Origin: DASXVX01 sp036504075
GTDB taxonomy: Bacteria > Bacillota > Sulfobacillia > Symbiobacteriales > Symbiobacteriaceae
Direction of reading: 5' to 3'
Length of the DNA stretch: 19,505 nucleotides
Assembly: GCA_036504075.1 (NCBI GenBank)
Contig: DASXVX010000079.1
Span: forward strand, 1 to 19,505
Made by a program: the position numbers and the translations under genes. Below, in pieces: positions 6,479-14,291 of the stretch. Position 1 is the first letter of the stretch, and every line of letters starts with the position of its first letter. A model generated the notes under the pieces. It did not search any database and was not told where the DNA came from. It saw nothing but the letters and a program-made list of their open reading frames with translations.

Positions 6479-6507
6479 ATTATAGGAAATTTTTGGCTGA
6501 ACGGCAA
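6479..6507 (-). promoter_or_regulatory. Sigma-A promoter of the TPR gene (minus strand)
   Basis: On the minus strand TTGCCG at 6507-6502 is followed by a 17-base spacer and a perfect TATAAT at 6484-6479. The start site would be near 6472, giving a leader of about 30 bases. The -35 box matches four of six consensus positions. Confidence 0.65.
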
Positions 6508-6549
6508 GGATCGGAGCGGAAGGAAAAGGGCAGGGATTTCCATTTGGTA

Positions 6550-6558
6550 TGGTAAAAT
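6550..6558 (+). promoter_or_regulatory. Extended -10 promoter of the DHH-CBS fusion gene
   Basis: TGG-TAAAAT at 6550-6558 is an extended -10 element without a recognisable -35 box 17 bases upstream. It lies in the 237-bp divergent region between the TPR gene and the fusion gene and would give a leader of about 115 bases. I see no riboswitch or T-box motif in that leader. Confidence 0.4.
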
Positions 6559-6678
6559 AGCAAGAGAGCATCCGGTCCCATCGCCAATAAAGGTGCCGGG
6601 AACTGGATTGAAGAACAGGTTCAGGAGGCCATAGCCCGGAAAGCTGACACCGGGATCAAAAACCACACGGAGACAACG

Positions 6679-9318
6679 ATGGAAATCATCATTCCGCACA
6701 TCAATACCGACCTGGACGCCCTCGGCGCCGCGGTCGGCGTACAGGTGCTCTACCCGCGGGCGACCATCGTGTTGCCGGGGGCGACGCTCCCGCTGGCGAA
6801 GGAGTTTATCTCCCTGCACCGGTACAATCTGCGGGTCCGCACGCCCCGGGAGATCGACCTCAAAGCGGTCACCCAGGTGATTGTCGTCGACACCGCCGAC
6901 CCGGACCGGCTGGGACCCCTGGGCGAGGTGGCCAGGCAGGCAGAGACGCATGTCTTCGACCACCACCCGCCCGACGAAAGCGACCTGCCGGCGGTCCTGG
7001 AGGTGCGGGACCTGGTCGGCTCCACCTGCACGCTGATTGCCGAACTCCTGGAAGAAGCCAGGGTAAAGCTGACGCCGCTGCAGGCGACGGTAATGCTGCT
7101 GGGCATTTACTCTGACACCGGCAGCCTCAACTTTACCGGCACGACGGACCGCGACGCCCGGGCGGCGGCGTTCCTGCTGACCCAGGGCGCCTCTTTACGC
7201 GCCATCGCCCGGTTCATCCAGGCGACGCTCTCGCCTGACCAGGTGGACCTGCTGCACCAGATGCAGACCCAGAGCCGGTGGCTGAACTACCGGGGGGCCC
7301 GCATCCGGGTGGTGGAGGCGCAAACGCCGGAATACGTGGGCGGGCTGGCGCTGGTGGTCCACCGGCTGCAGGATATTCTGCCGGCGCCGGCGCTGTTTGC
7401 GGCGGTAAGAATGGGCCAAAAGGTTTACCTGGTAGGGCGCAGCGAAGTCCCGTGGGTCGACGCCTCCCGGGTCATGGCCGCATTCGGCGGGGGCGGGCAC
7501 CGGGCGGCGGCTTCCAGCGTGGTCAAGGGCGCCGAGGCGGACGACGTCGTCCGCCGGCTGGAGGCGGTGCTGGACGAGGTCGTCGAGCGACCGCTCATGG
7601 CCCGTGACGTCATGTCCAGCCCGGTCAAGGCCATCACTTCGGAAAAACCGATCCGGGAAGCCGAGCGGATCATGCTGCGCTACGGCCACTCCGGCCTGCC
7701 GGTGGTGGACGGCGTGGGCCGGCTGGAAGGGGTCGTCTCACTGGCCGATGTGGAAAAAGCCCGGCACCACGACCGGCTGCTGGCCGAAGTCCGGACGATC
7801 ATGCAGCGTCGGGTGGTCTCCGTCGTTCCCGACATGCCCCTGGACGCGGTGCAGGATCTCATGATGGAGCGGGACATCGGCCGGGTACCGGTGGTGGACG
7901 AGGAGAGCCTGGTCGGGATCGTCTCCCGGAGCGATCTGCTGGGCCACCTGTACGGGGGCATCGCACCCCACTGGCACCGGACGATTTACGCCAAACCAGG
8001 CCAGCCCGCCGGTGCTGCCCTCCTGGAGGACCCGGTGGAGGTGCTCATTCGGGACGCGGTGGAGCAGGCTCCGGCCGGCATCCGGGCGCTGCTGGGCGTG
8101 GCCGGTCAGGTGGCCGAGCAGATGGGCATGGCCGTCTATGCCGTGGGCGGCTTCGTGCGGGACCTGTTGCAGGAACGGCCGAATCTCGATCTCGACCTGG
8201 TGGTCGAAGGCGATGGCGTGGCCTATGCCAAAGCCCTGGGCGCCGCCCTCTGGGCCACGGTCAAGGTGGTTCCCCGCTTCGGCACGGCGCACATTTACAT
8301 GGATGCGCCGTCGGCGGACCTGCCGTCGCACATCGACGTGGCCACCGCCCGGCGGGAGTACTACGAGCACGCCGCCGCCCTGCCAATCGTGGAGCACTCC
8401 GACCTGCGGGAGGACCTGTACCGGCGTGATTTCACCATCAACGCGATGGCCATGCGGCTGGGCGCCGAAGGGCCCGGTGGGCTCATTGATTTCTACGGCG
8501 GACTCGCCGACCTGCAGGCCGGCCACATCCGCATTTTGCATACGCTCAGCTTCGTGGAGGATCCGACCCGGATTCTGCGGGCCATTCGCTTCGCCCACCG
8601 ATACGGCTTTGCGCTGGAACCGGAGACGGAGGCCTGCGCGGCGCAGGCGATCCGGGACGGTTTCGTGGAGCGGACCAGCCTGGAGCGGCTGCGCAACGAA
8701 CTGGTGCTGATTCTGCAGGAGCCGGGCAGCGGCGGGGCGCTCGCCATGGCTGCCGACCTCGGACTGCTGCTCCGGATGCTGCCGGGTCTTACGCCGGAAA
8801 ACTGCGACTGGGGCCGGATGGACGACGTGGAGCAACTCGCCCGGACGGTGCCGGACCTGTACCACGACACCGAGCCCTGGCTGACCAAGCTGATGTACCT
8901 CTGCCACGGCCTGCCGCTGCCCGAGGGCGTCGGCATCGCCCATCGGCTCAAGTTGAAGCGGGTCGAAACGCAGCCGGTGCTCCACGCCCTCACCTGCTGG
9001 CGCATGGCGCTGGATGTGCTCTGCCGGCCTAATATCACCCCGGCGGAAGTGGTAGGCACGTTGACCGGCTGGTCGCCGGAAGGACTCCTGCTGCTCTGCC
9101 TGCTGGGCGGAACCGAAACCGTGACCCGGTACTGGCGGATCTGGCGCAAAGCCGAACTATTGATTGACGGCTCGGACCTCATCCGGGCGGGGGTTCCCGC
9201 CGGACCGCCGATCGGGAAAGCGCTGGCGAAAGTGCACGCCGACCTGCTGGAGGGCCGGGCGCCCGATAAAGCGACCCAACTGCACCTTGCACTCCGATAT
9301 GCGAAAGAGGAGGCCTGA
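6679..9318 (+). CDS. DHH phosphoesterase - CBS pair - tRNA nucleotidyltransferase fusion
   Basis: This 879-residue protein joins three modules. Residues 1-300 form a DHH/DHHA1 phosphoesterase with HINTDLDA (7-14), VDTADP around D71, DHH at 94-96, D146 in YSDTGS and the DHHA1 motif GGGGHRAAAS. Two CBS domains follow at about 308-370 and 373-430 and probably bind an adenine nucleotide. From about 480 comes a class II nucleotidyltransferase with GGFVRD (490-495), D504/D506 in LDLDLV, RRDFTINAMA (582-591) and DPTRILRAIRFA. This architecture is known from several deep-branching bacteria and adds CCA or A to tRNA 3' ends. The ATG at 6679 follows GGAG at 6669-6672. The M50 protease gene starts 3 bp after its stop. 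Confidence 0.92.
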   Translation: MEIIIPHINTDLDALGAAVGVQVLYPRATIVLPGATLPLAKEFISLHRYNLRVRTPREIDLKAVTQVIVVDTADPDRLGPLGEVARQAETHVFDHHPPDESDLPAVLEVRDLVGSTCTLIAELLEEARVKLTPLQATVMLLGIYSDTGSLNFTGTTDRDARAAAFLLTQGASLRAIARFIQATLSPDQVDLLHQMQTQSRWLNYRGARIRVVEAQTPEYVGGLALVVHRLQDILPAPALFAAVRMGQKVYLVGRSEVPWVDASRVMAAFGGGGHRAAASSVVKGAEADDVVRRLEAVLDEVVERPLMARDVMSSPVKAITSEKPIREAERIMLRYGHSGLPVVDGVGRLEGVVSLADVEKARHHDRLLAEVRTIMQRRVVSVVPDMPLDAVQDLMMERDIGRVPVVDEESLVGIVSRSDLLGHLYGGIAPHWHRTIYAKPGQPAGAALLEDPVEVLIRDAVEQAPAGIRALLGVAGQVAEQMGMAVYAVGGFVRDLLQERPNLDLDLVVEGDGVAYAKALGAALWATVKVVPRFGTAHIYMDAPSADLPSHIDVATARREYYEHAAALPIVEHSDLREDLYRRDFTINAMAMRLGAEGPGGLIDFYGGLADLQAGHIRILHTLSFVEDPTRILRAIRFAHRYGFALEPETEACAAQAIRDGFVERTSLERLRNELVLILQEPGSGGALAMAADLGLLLRMLPGLTPENCDWGRMDDVEQLARTVPDLYHDTEPWLTKLMYLCHGLPLPEGVGIAHRLKLKRVETQPVLHALTCWRMALDVLCRPNITPAEVVGTLTGWSPEGLLLLCLLGGTETVTRYWRIWRKAELLIDGSDLIRAGVPAGPPIGKALAKVHADLLEGRAPDKATQLHLALRYAKEEA

Positions 9319-9320
9319 GC

Positions 9321-9974
9321 GTGTCACTGCCGACGCTGCCTGAGTTCTTTATGATGCTCCCCGGGGTGCTCATGGGTCTGACGTTCCATGAGTTTGCTCA
9401 CGCGTGGGTTGCCACCCGCTTCGGTGACGACACGCCCCGGCTCATGGGACGGGTCACCCTGAACCCGATGGCGCATCTCGACATTCTCGGCACGCTCCTG
9501 CTCTTCATCGGCGGGTTTGGCTGGGCCAAGCCGGTCCAGGTCAACACCAGCCGGCTCCGGCCCCGGGTCTGGGGCGACATTGCCGTCTCCCTGGCGGGTG
9601 TCACCATGAACCTATTGCTCTCCATCATCTTTTTCATCCTGTTGAATATGGCCGCCGCCGGCCTCTTTTTCGGCTATCGGAACCTGCAGTTGCTCCTGAC
9701 ACTCCAGTTTGCCTACCGCATTAACTTGATTCTGGTCGGCTTCAACCTGATTCCCCTGCCGCCGCTGGACGGCTTCCACGTGGCCCGGTACCTTCTGCCC
9801 CCGTCCATGAACCAGGTGGTGAGCTTCCTCTACCAGTGGGGGCCTTACCTGTTCTTCTTCCTGGTCATCGCCGCCCCTCAGGTTTTGCACCTGTTTCTCG
9901 ACCCGGTCTACGCCGGACTGTTGTTTGTCGTCCGGGGCGTCAGCGCACCGGTGTTCTGGGCGCTGGGGATTTAG
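9321..9974 (+). CDS. Site-2 protease family protein (peptidase M50)
   Basis: This 217-residue integral membrane zinc protease carries HEFAH at 23-27 in the first membrane segment and NLIPLPPLDG with Asp150 as the third zinc ligand. Further hydrophobic segments lie at about 89-110, 125-145 and 175-195. It lacks a PDZ domain and has the short form typical of the YwhC-like subgroup, whose substrate is unknown. The GTG at 9321 is preceded by AGAGGAGG. The same order (nucleotidyltransferase, M50 protease, scpA, scpB) is common in Clostridia. Confidence 0.93.
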   Translation: MSLPTLPEFFMMLPGVLMGLTFHEFAHAWVATRFGDDTPRLMGRVTLNPMAHLDILGTLLLFIGGFGWAKPVQVNTSRLRPRVWGDIAVSLAGVTMNLLLSIIFFILLNMAAAGLFFGYRNLQLLLTLQFAYRINLILVGFNLIPLPPLDGFHVARYLLPPSMNQVVSFLYQWGPYLFFFLVIAAPQVLHLFLDPVYAGLLFVVRGVSAPVFWALGI

Positions 9975-9982
9975 TTCTGGCG

Positions 9983-10011
9983 TTGCATGAAAGAACAGCG
10001 GCGTGTACACT
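9983..10011 (+). promoter_or_regulatory. Possible sigma-A promoter of scpAB
   Basis: TTGCAT at 9983-9988 and TACACT at 10006-10011 are 17 bases apart. Each is a partial match. The position, between the M50 gene and scpA, is sensible, and it would make the in-frame GTG at 10003 untranscribed, which supports the ATG at 10066 as start of scpA. Confidence 0.3.
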
Positions 10012-10065
10012 GAAAAGGCCGTTCCGTGCCGGGAAAGATTCAAGGCGGGGGAGCTGACGCAGCAC

Positions 10066-10863
10066 ATGAATCCTGAGGCGCTGTCGCCGGCGCGGGAGCC
10101 GTACACGGTGCACCTGGAAAACTTTGACGGCCCGCTGGATTTGTTGCTGCACCTGATCCGCCGCGACGAGTTGAACATTTACGACATTCCCATCGCCCGG
10201 ATCACTGAGCAGTACCTGGTCATGATCCAGGACCTCGCGGCCCTGGACATCGACCGGGCCAGCGAATTTCTGGTGATGGCAGCGACGCTGATGAACATCA
10301 AGAGCCGGATGCTCCTGCCGAAGCCGCCGAAAGCGCAGCCGGAGGACGAAGGGGCAGCGGAAGACGGCGCCGACCCGCGGGAGGAGCTGATCCGCCAGCT
10401 GGTGGCCTACAGCCAGTACAAGCAGGCGGTAACGGATCTGAAAGTGCGGGAAGAGGAGATGTCCCGCGTCTACACCCGCACGCTCTTCGTCGAGGATTCC
10501 GACGCCCCCGCGCCGTTGCAGGGACTCTCCCTGTCGGATCTGGTCAAGGCGTTCAAGGAAGTCCTCAAGGACGAGTGGAACTGGCGCGAGGTGCCCCGCG
10601 AAGAGATTCCGCTGCGGGAAAAGATCCGGGAGATCAACTTCCGACTTTCCCGGAGTCCCGCCGGCGTGCGCTTTCGGGATCTGTTTCCCCGCCGGTGTTC
10701 CCGGCTGGAGGTTGTGGTCACGTTCCTGGCGGTCCTGGAACTCATGCGCCAGCGCCGGGCGATGGCCGTGCAGGAGACCGTCTTCGGTGACCTGATGATC
10801 CGGCGGGTGCTGGTAACCGACCTGCCGCCCAGTGCGCCGGCGTTTGATGAGGACGACGAATAG
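10066..10863 (+). CDS. scpA: Segregation and condensation protein A (ScpA kleisin)
   Basis: This 265-residue kleisin bridges the SMC heads and binds ScpB in the condensin complex that compacts and segregates the chromosome. The N-terminal SMC-binding part reads YTVHLENFDGPLDLLLHLI, with ITEQYLVMIQDLAALDIDRA and SEFLVMAATLMNIKSRMLLP following. An acidic linker lies near 105-120, and the C-terminal winged helix contains LEVVVTFLAVLELMRQRR. The ATG at 10066 has GGGGGAG 12 bases upstream, which is a long spacing; the frame is open up to GTG 10003, but the extra residues do not resemble ScpA. Confidence 0.94.
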   Translation: MNPEALSPAREPYTVHLENFDGPLDLLLHLIRRDELNIYDIPIARITEQYLVMIQDLAALDIDRASEFLVMAATLMNIKSRMLLPKPPKAQPEDEGAAEDGADPREELIRQLVAYSQYKQAVTDLKVREEEMSRVYTRTLFVEDSDAPAPLQGLSLSDLVKAFKEVLKDEWNWREVPREEIPLREKIREINFRLSRSPAGVRFRDLFPRRCSRLEVVVTFLAVLELMRQRRAMAVQETVFGDLMIRRVLVTDLPPSAPAFDEDDE

Positions 10864-10890
10864 GGGGTGAGGGGGCTTCCCCCCGGTCGT

Positions 10891-11508
10891 ATGGGTTGGA
10901 ATCATGGCATGGCTATTTTAGAGGCCATTTTACTGGCTTCGCCTGAACCGTTGCCGGTCAGGCGGATCGCCGAAGTGATCGGACTCGACGAAAAAGACGC
11001 CCGCATCCTCGTGGAGGAACTGCGCAAGGAGTATCAGCAGCCCGGACGAGGCTTGTTTGTGCAGGAGATGGGCGGCGGTTACGTGCTGACCACCCGCCCG
11101 GAGTATGCCGAATACGTGGAAAAGCTGCATACGCCCAGGGGCAAGGGGTTGTCCCATGCCGCCCTGGAGACGCTGGCGATCATCGCCTACCGGCAGCCGA
11201 TCACCAAGACCGATATTGAAGGGGTGCGGGGGGTCAAAGTGGACCGGGCGGTCGAGACGCTGCTGGACCGGCGGCTCATCCGCGAAGCCGGGCGCAAGGA
11301 TGCCCCGGGCCGCCCGATGCTGTACGAAACCACCCGGGATTTCTTGCAGTACTTTGGGCTGAAAGAGCTGGCAGACTTGCCGCCGCTCACGGTGGACACC
11401 ACGGACGCCGGCCTGATTTTGAAAAAGGCCGGACCTGAGGAGGCGCTGGAAGCCGAACTGGGTCCAGGCTGGACGGAGCAATCGACGCAGACGACGAAGA
11501 AGGGGTAG
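10891..11508 (+). CDS. scpB: Segregation and condensation protein B (ScpB)
   Basis: ScpB dimers bind the middle of ScpA in the SMC complex. The 205-residue product has the first winged helix (AILEAILLASPEPLPVRRIA) and the conserved GLSHAALETLAIIAYRQPIT and IEGVRGVKVDRAVETLLDR, then GRPMLYETTRDFLQYFGL. Start choice is uncertain: ATG 10891 gives an N-terminus of the same kind as B. subtilis ScpB; ATG 10909 and GTG 10867 are alternatives. The only good Shine-Dalgarno (AGGGGG at 10870-10875) can pair with CCCCC just downstream. The gene follows scpA closely and is 4 bp from the next gene. Confidence 0.93.
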   Translation: MGWNHGMAILEAILLASPEPLPVRRIAEVIGLDEKDARILVEELRKEYQQPGRGLFVQEMGGGYVLTTRPEYAEYVEKLHTPRGKGLSHAALETLAIIAYRQPITKTDIEGVRGVKVDRAVETLLDRRLIREAGRKDAPGRPMLYETTRDFLQYFGLKELADLPPLTVDTTDAGLILKKAGPEEALEAELGPGWTEQSTQTTKKG

Positions 11509-11512
11509 CCGC

Positions 11513-12259
11513 ATGCGCTTTGTCGGACATGCCCTGGTGGATTGGGACGACACCATCGCAGAGAACATTCGCTACTTTAACGAAGCGGAAGAAGCCAACG
11601 CCCTCCTGATCGCCCGGCTGACGGCTCACGACGCCCAGACCATTCGCAAGCGGGGCCAGGAGATCGACCTGGCTACGGCGAGGCGCATCGGGCTGGGGCG
11701 CGAGTCTTTTTCCATCGCCTGGATCGAATGCTACCGGGAGCTCTGCGGACTGTCCGGCCTGCCTGCCGACGGCGAGACCGAGGCTGCCCTCGGCCGGGCC
11801 TGTCAGATGCCTTACGAGGTCCGGCAGGACCTGCTGCCGGGTGCGGCCGGCACCCTTGCCTGGCTCTACGCGAGCGGTTTCGAGGTCATCATCTGGACGG
11901 CGGGCGACAGTGACGTCCAGGCCCGCAAGATCCAGAACTCCGGCCTGGAGGGGTACATTCACCGGGCGGAGATCGTGCCCGACAAAGATCCGGAGCGGCT
12001 GACCCGGGCCCTGGCCGGCCGGGACCGGCGGCACTGTTTCGTGGTGGGCAATTCGGTCCACTCGGACATCCGTCCGGCGCTGGCGGTGGGCATCGCCGCC
12101 TACCATGTGCCGGCCGAAACCTGGGCCTACGACCATGGCCGCCTGGACTTCGCCGACCCGAACTACGAGCGGTTGGAGCGCATCGCCGACCTGCCGCGGG
12201 TTCTGGGGCCACGGTTCGGCCTCGAAGATGAGGCCGCCGGGTCCACGTCGGGGGCATGA
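11513..12259 (+). CDS. HAD-superfamily hydrolase
   Basis: The 248-residue product has motif I as VDWDDTI (Asp10 nucleophile, Asp12 acid/base), a helical cap after it, motif II as IIWTAGD, a lysine in PDKDPE as motif III and motif IV as VVGNSVHSDI. It is probably a phosphatase of the HAD type with unknown substrate. In motif IV the usual GD is GN, with the acidic residue supplied by the later Asp in HSD. The ATG at 11513 has AAGGGG over the scpB stop, and the 4-bp gap indicates co-transcription with scpAB. Confidence 0.87.
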   Translation: MRFVGHALVDWDDTIAENIRYFNEAEEANALLIARLTAHDAQTIRKRGQEIDLATARRIGLGRESFSIAWIECYRELCGLSGLPADGETEAALGRACQMPYEVRQDLLPGAAGTLAWLYASGFEVIIWTAGDSDVQARKIQNSGLEGYIHRAEIVPDKDPERLTRALAGRDRRHCFVVGNSVHSDIRPALAVGIAAYHVPAETWAYDHGRLDFADPNYERLERIADLPRVLGPRFGLEDEAAGSTSGA

Positions 12260-12283
12260 GGTGGTCTACAGGAGGAAGCATCC

Positions 12284-12973
12284 ATGATCGGGCTTGGTAC
12301 ACTTGTCAACGCCGGCACGGTGATCGTGGGCGGGGCCCTTGGCAGTCTTGTCATTCCCCGCGTCCCTGACAACGTCCGGAAGACCACCATGCAGGCGCTT
12401 GGGCTGGGCGTGATTCTGATCGGCATCCAGATGGCCTGGGCGACCCAAAACATGCTGGAGATGCTGATTGCACTGGCAGTCGGTACGATCCTGGGTGAGC
12501 TGGGCCGGATCGACGACCGGCTGCAGGGGCTGGCCGGCAAGCTGGAGCGCTGGCCTTTGATCGCCCGGGATGGCTTTGCCAAGGGATTCGTGCAGACGAC
12601 GCTCCTCTTCTGCGTGGGGGCCATGGCGATAACCGGCTCCCTTCAGGACGGCCTTTCGGTGTCGGGCGACCCATCGATCCTTTATGCCAAGGCCGTGCTG
12701 GATGGTGTCGGCGCGGCCATGTTCGGCTCGGTCATGGGTCCGGGGGTCATGCTTTCAGCCGTGCCGCTCCTGATCTACCAGCTGGGACTGACGTTTTCCG
12801 CCAAGTGGATCAGCCTGGCCCTGACCGGGCCGATGATCCGGGAGATCGGCGCCACGGGCGGCATACTGGTGGCCGGCCTCGGGCTCAACCTGGTGGGCGC
12901 CACGGAGATCAAAGTGGCGAACCTGCTGCCGGCGCTGGTGGTGGTCGCCGTCCTGATCGGGTTGGGGCTGTAG
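12284..12973 (+). CDS. DUF554 family membrane protein
   Basis: The 229-residue protein is almost entirely hydrophobic and matches the DUF554 family (E. coli YqgA, B. subtilis YdfK). Recognisable blocks are GTLVNAGTVIVGGALGSL at the start, ALAVGTILGELGRIDDRL, FVQTTLLFCVGAMAITGSLQ and TGGILVAGLGLNLVGATEIK. It should span the membrane about six times; a transport role is often proposed but not established. The ATG at 12284 follows a good AGGAGG at 12270-12275. Its stop at 12971-12973 touches a sigma-F-like promoter for the next genes. Confidence 0.92.
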   Translation: MIGLGTLVNAGTVIVGGALGSLVIPRVPDNVRKTTMQALGLGVILIGIQMAWATQNMLEMLIALAVGTILGELGRIDDRLQGLAGKLERWPLIARDGFAKGFVQTTLLFCVGAMAITGSLQDGLSVSGDPSILYAKAVLDGVGAAMFGSVMGPGVMLSAVPLLIYQLGLTFSAKWISLALTGPMIREIGATGGILVAGLGLNLVGATEIKVANLLPALVVVAVLIGLGL

Positions 12974-12975
12974 CG

Positions 12976-13005
12976 GTATCTTACGGACCAACTTTGGAAA
13001 GACTC
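12976..13005 (+). promoter_or_regulatory. Candidate sigma-F promoter of the DUF2953-gerW operon
   Basis: GTATC at 12976-12980 matches four of five positions of the -35 GYWTA. After exactly 15 bases, GGAAAGACTC at 12996-13005 matches the -10 pattern GGNRANANTW in all but the last position. A start site near 13012 leaves about 29 bases before the DUF2953 gene. The B. subtilis counterparts ytfI-ytfJ are, as I recall, forespore-expressed. Confidence 0.55.
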
Positions 13006-13040
13006 TCCGGAAGCGGCAGTGGAACGGCCGGAGGTGGAGC

Positions 13041-13697
13041 GTGCTGGCAATCATCGTGATCGCGCTGCTGGCGCCAGTCCTCTGGTTTTTGCCCCTGGGC
13101 CTCGGACTGGCGTTCAGCCAGGATGAATGGCAGGTGAACCTCCGGCTCTCCTTTCGCGCCGGATTCATTCGCCTCGAACGGTCTCTGAATCTCACGGAAC
13201 AGGCAAAACCGGCGCTGGCGAAGTTGGTCGAACAGTGGCGGGAGACCGGACGGCCGGATTATCCGCAGGTGCCGAAGGCGATTGCCAAGGCGGACTGGGA
13301 TGCGATCCTGCGGGTCGTCATCGCACCGGTCCGGTACTACCTGCGTCACCTCGCTTGCCGGAATCTGCAACTGCAGGTGGAACTGGGCGGGTTTGACGCG
13401 ATGCAATCGGCGCTGTTGGCCGGTGCGTCCTGGTCGGTGGTGGGCATGGTGCTCTCATTTGTGCGCGAGGCGCTCTCGATCAACGTGCTCAATCCGCACG
13501 TCGCGATCCGGCCGCGCTTTGACGCTCCCACTGTGCATACCCGCCTGAACTGCATACTGCAGATTCGGCTCGGACACGCTATCGTCGCGGGAGTCTGGCT
13601 GCTGGGCCGGGCGGCGCGGTCGCGCGACGTGCGTGCCTGGGTGCGGAACAGCCGGCGCAGGAAAGGGGTAGCGGGCAGTGGCCGAACATCCGATTGA
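13041..13697 (+). CDS. DUF2953 domain-containing protein (YtfI-like)
   Basis: The 218-residue product starts with a hydrophobic segment (LAIIVIALLAPVLWFLPLGLG shortened here to its core) and continues with a YtfI/DUF2953-type region in which the block of ACRNLQLQVELGGFDAMQSA and the later VLNPHVAIRPRF are typical. It ends in a very basic tail (RAWVRNSRRRKG). It is probably membrane-anchored; its function is unknown. The GTG at 13041 has GGAGGTGGAG right before it. The gene overlaps gerW by 20 bp, the same pairing as ytfI-ytfJ in Bacillus. Confidence 0.85.
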   Translation: MLAIIVIALLAPVLWFLPLGLGLAFSQDEWQVNLRLSFRAGFIRLERSLNLTEQAKPALAKLVEQWRETGRPDYPQVPKAIAKADWDAILRVVIAPVRYYLRHLACRNLQLQVELGGFDAMQSALLAGASWSVVGMVLSFVREALSINVLNPHVAIRPRFDAPTVHTRLNCILQIRLGHAIVAGVWLLGRAARSRDVRAWVRNSRRRKGVAGSGRTSD

Positions 13698-14121
13698 AGG
13701 CCTGATGAAGACGGCCATGGAGAGCCTCAAGGGCATGGTGGACGTAAACACCGTGGTCGGCGACCCGGTGGAGACGCAGGACGGCAGTGTGATCATCCCG
13801 GTCTCGCGGGTGGCCTTCGGCTTCGCCGCCGGTGGCGGCGAGTACAGCGGCAAGCTCGGCGGCGGCGGGGACGAAAACGGCGGCGGGGGCGGCGGGTTTC
13901 CGTTCGGTGGCGGCAGCGGGGCCGGCGTCTCCGTGCAGCCGATGGGCTTTCTCGTGGTCGGCGCGAACCAGATCAAAATGCTGCCGGTTCACGGCGAGGC
14001 GCCCATCGACCGGATTATTGACCTGGCCCCCCAGATGATCGAGAAAATCCGCGGTGCGGTGAAGGAGAGGCCGGTGCAGACCGGACCCGATACAAACGTG
14101 CCCCGCATGGAGCCAAGTTAG
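13678..14121 (+). CDS. gerW: GerW family sporulation protein (YtfJ)
   Basis: The 147-residue protein matches the GerW/YtfJ family throughout: HPIEGLMKTAMESLKGMVDV, then VVGDPVETQDGSVIIPVSRV and FGFAAGGGEY, and after a glycine-rich stretch FPFGGGSGAGVSVQPMGFLV. The family is a small spore protein linked to germination. The glycine-rich region (about residues 58-81) is the variable part. Start is GTG 13678, inside the end of the DUF2953 gene, with GAAAGGGG at 13661-13668. It ends its transcription unit at a clear terminator. Confidence 0.95.
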   Translation: MAEHPIEGLMKTAMESLKGMVDVNTVVGDPVETQDGSVIIPVSRVAFGFAAGGGEYSGKLGGGGDENGGGGGGFPFGGGSGAGVSVQPMGFLVVGANQIKMLPVHGEAPIDRIIDLAPQMIEKIRGAVKERPVQTGPDTNVPRMEPS

Positions 14122-14130
14122 AACCGAGAG

Positions 14131-14166
14131 CAGGGCTGGGAGCAATTCCGGCCCTGTTTTCTTTTC
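14131..14166 (+). terminator. Intrinsic terminator of gerW
   Basis: CAGGGCTGG at 14131-14139 pairs with CCGGCCCTG at 14148-14156 (one G-T pair) and is followed by TTTTCTTTT. It starts 10 bp after the gerW stop and separates this unit from the end-joining genes. Confidence 0.87.
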
Positions 14167-14178
14167 CAGCAGTTACTT

Positions 14179-14207
14179 GCCATAAGATCACCGTTATCCT
14201 CATACAC
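14179..14207 (+). promoter_or_regulatory. Weak sigma-G-like promoter candidate for ku
   Basis: CCATA at 14180-14184 matches four of five bases of the forespore -35 GHATR. After 16 bases CATACAC at 14201-14207 matches five of seven -10 positions. It is the best candidate in the 170-bp gap before ku, and Bacillus ku-ligD is sigma-G controlled, but the match is weak. A hairpin GCCCG/CGGGC at 14211-14226 follows. The remainder of the gap shows nothing else I can name. Confidence 0.25.
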
Positions 14208-14291
14208 TGTGCCCGTACCGTCGGGCGATGCGCTGCGCGGCGGCAAGCGCCAGACGGGGTAATAAGGCACCGAGAAAGCGGGGATTGACGG

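Noticed and set aside
6556..6678. In-frame upstream extension of the DHH-CBS fusion protein
   Set aside because: The frame is open from 6556 and reads plausibly, but it has no ATG, GTG or TTG, its G/C bias at third positions is weak, and the promoter candidate lies right before it. The GGAG before ATG 6679 supports that start.
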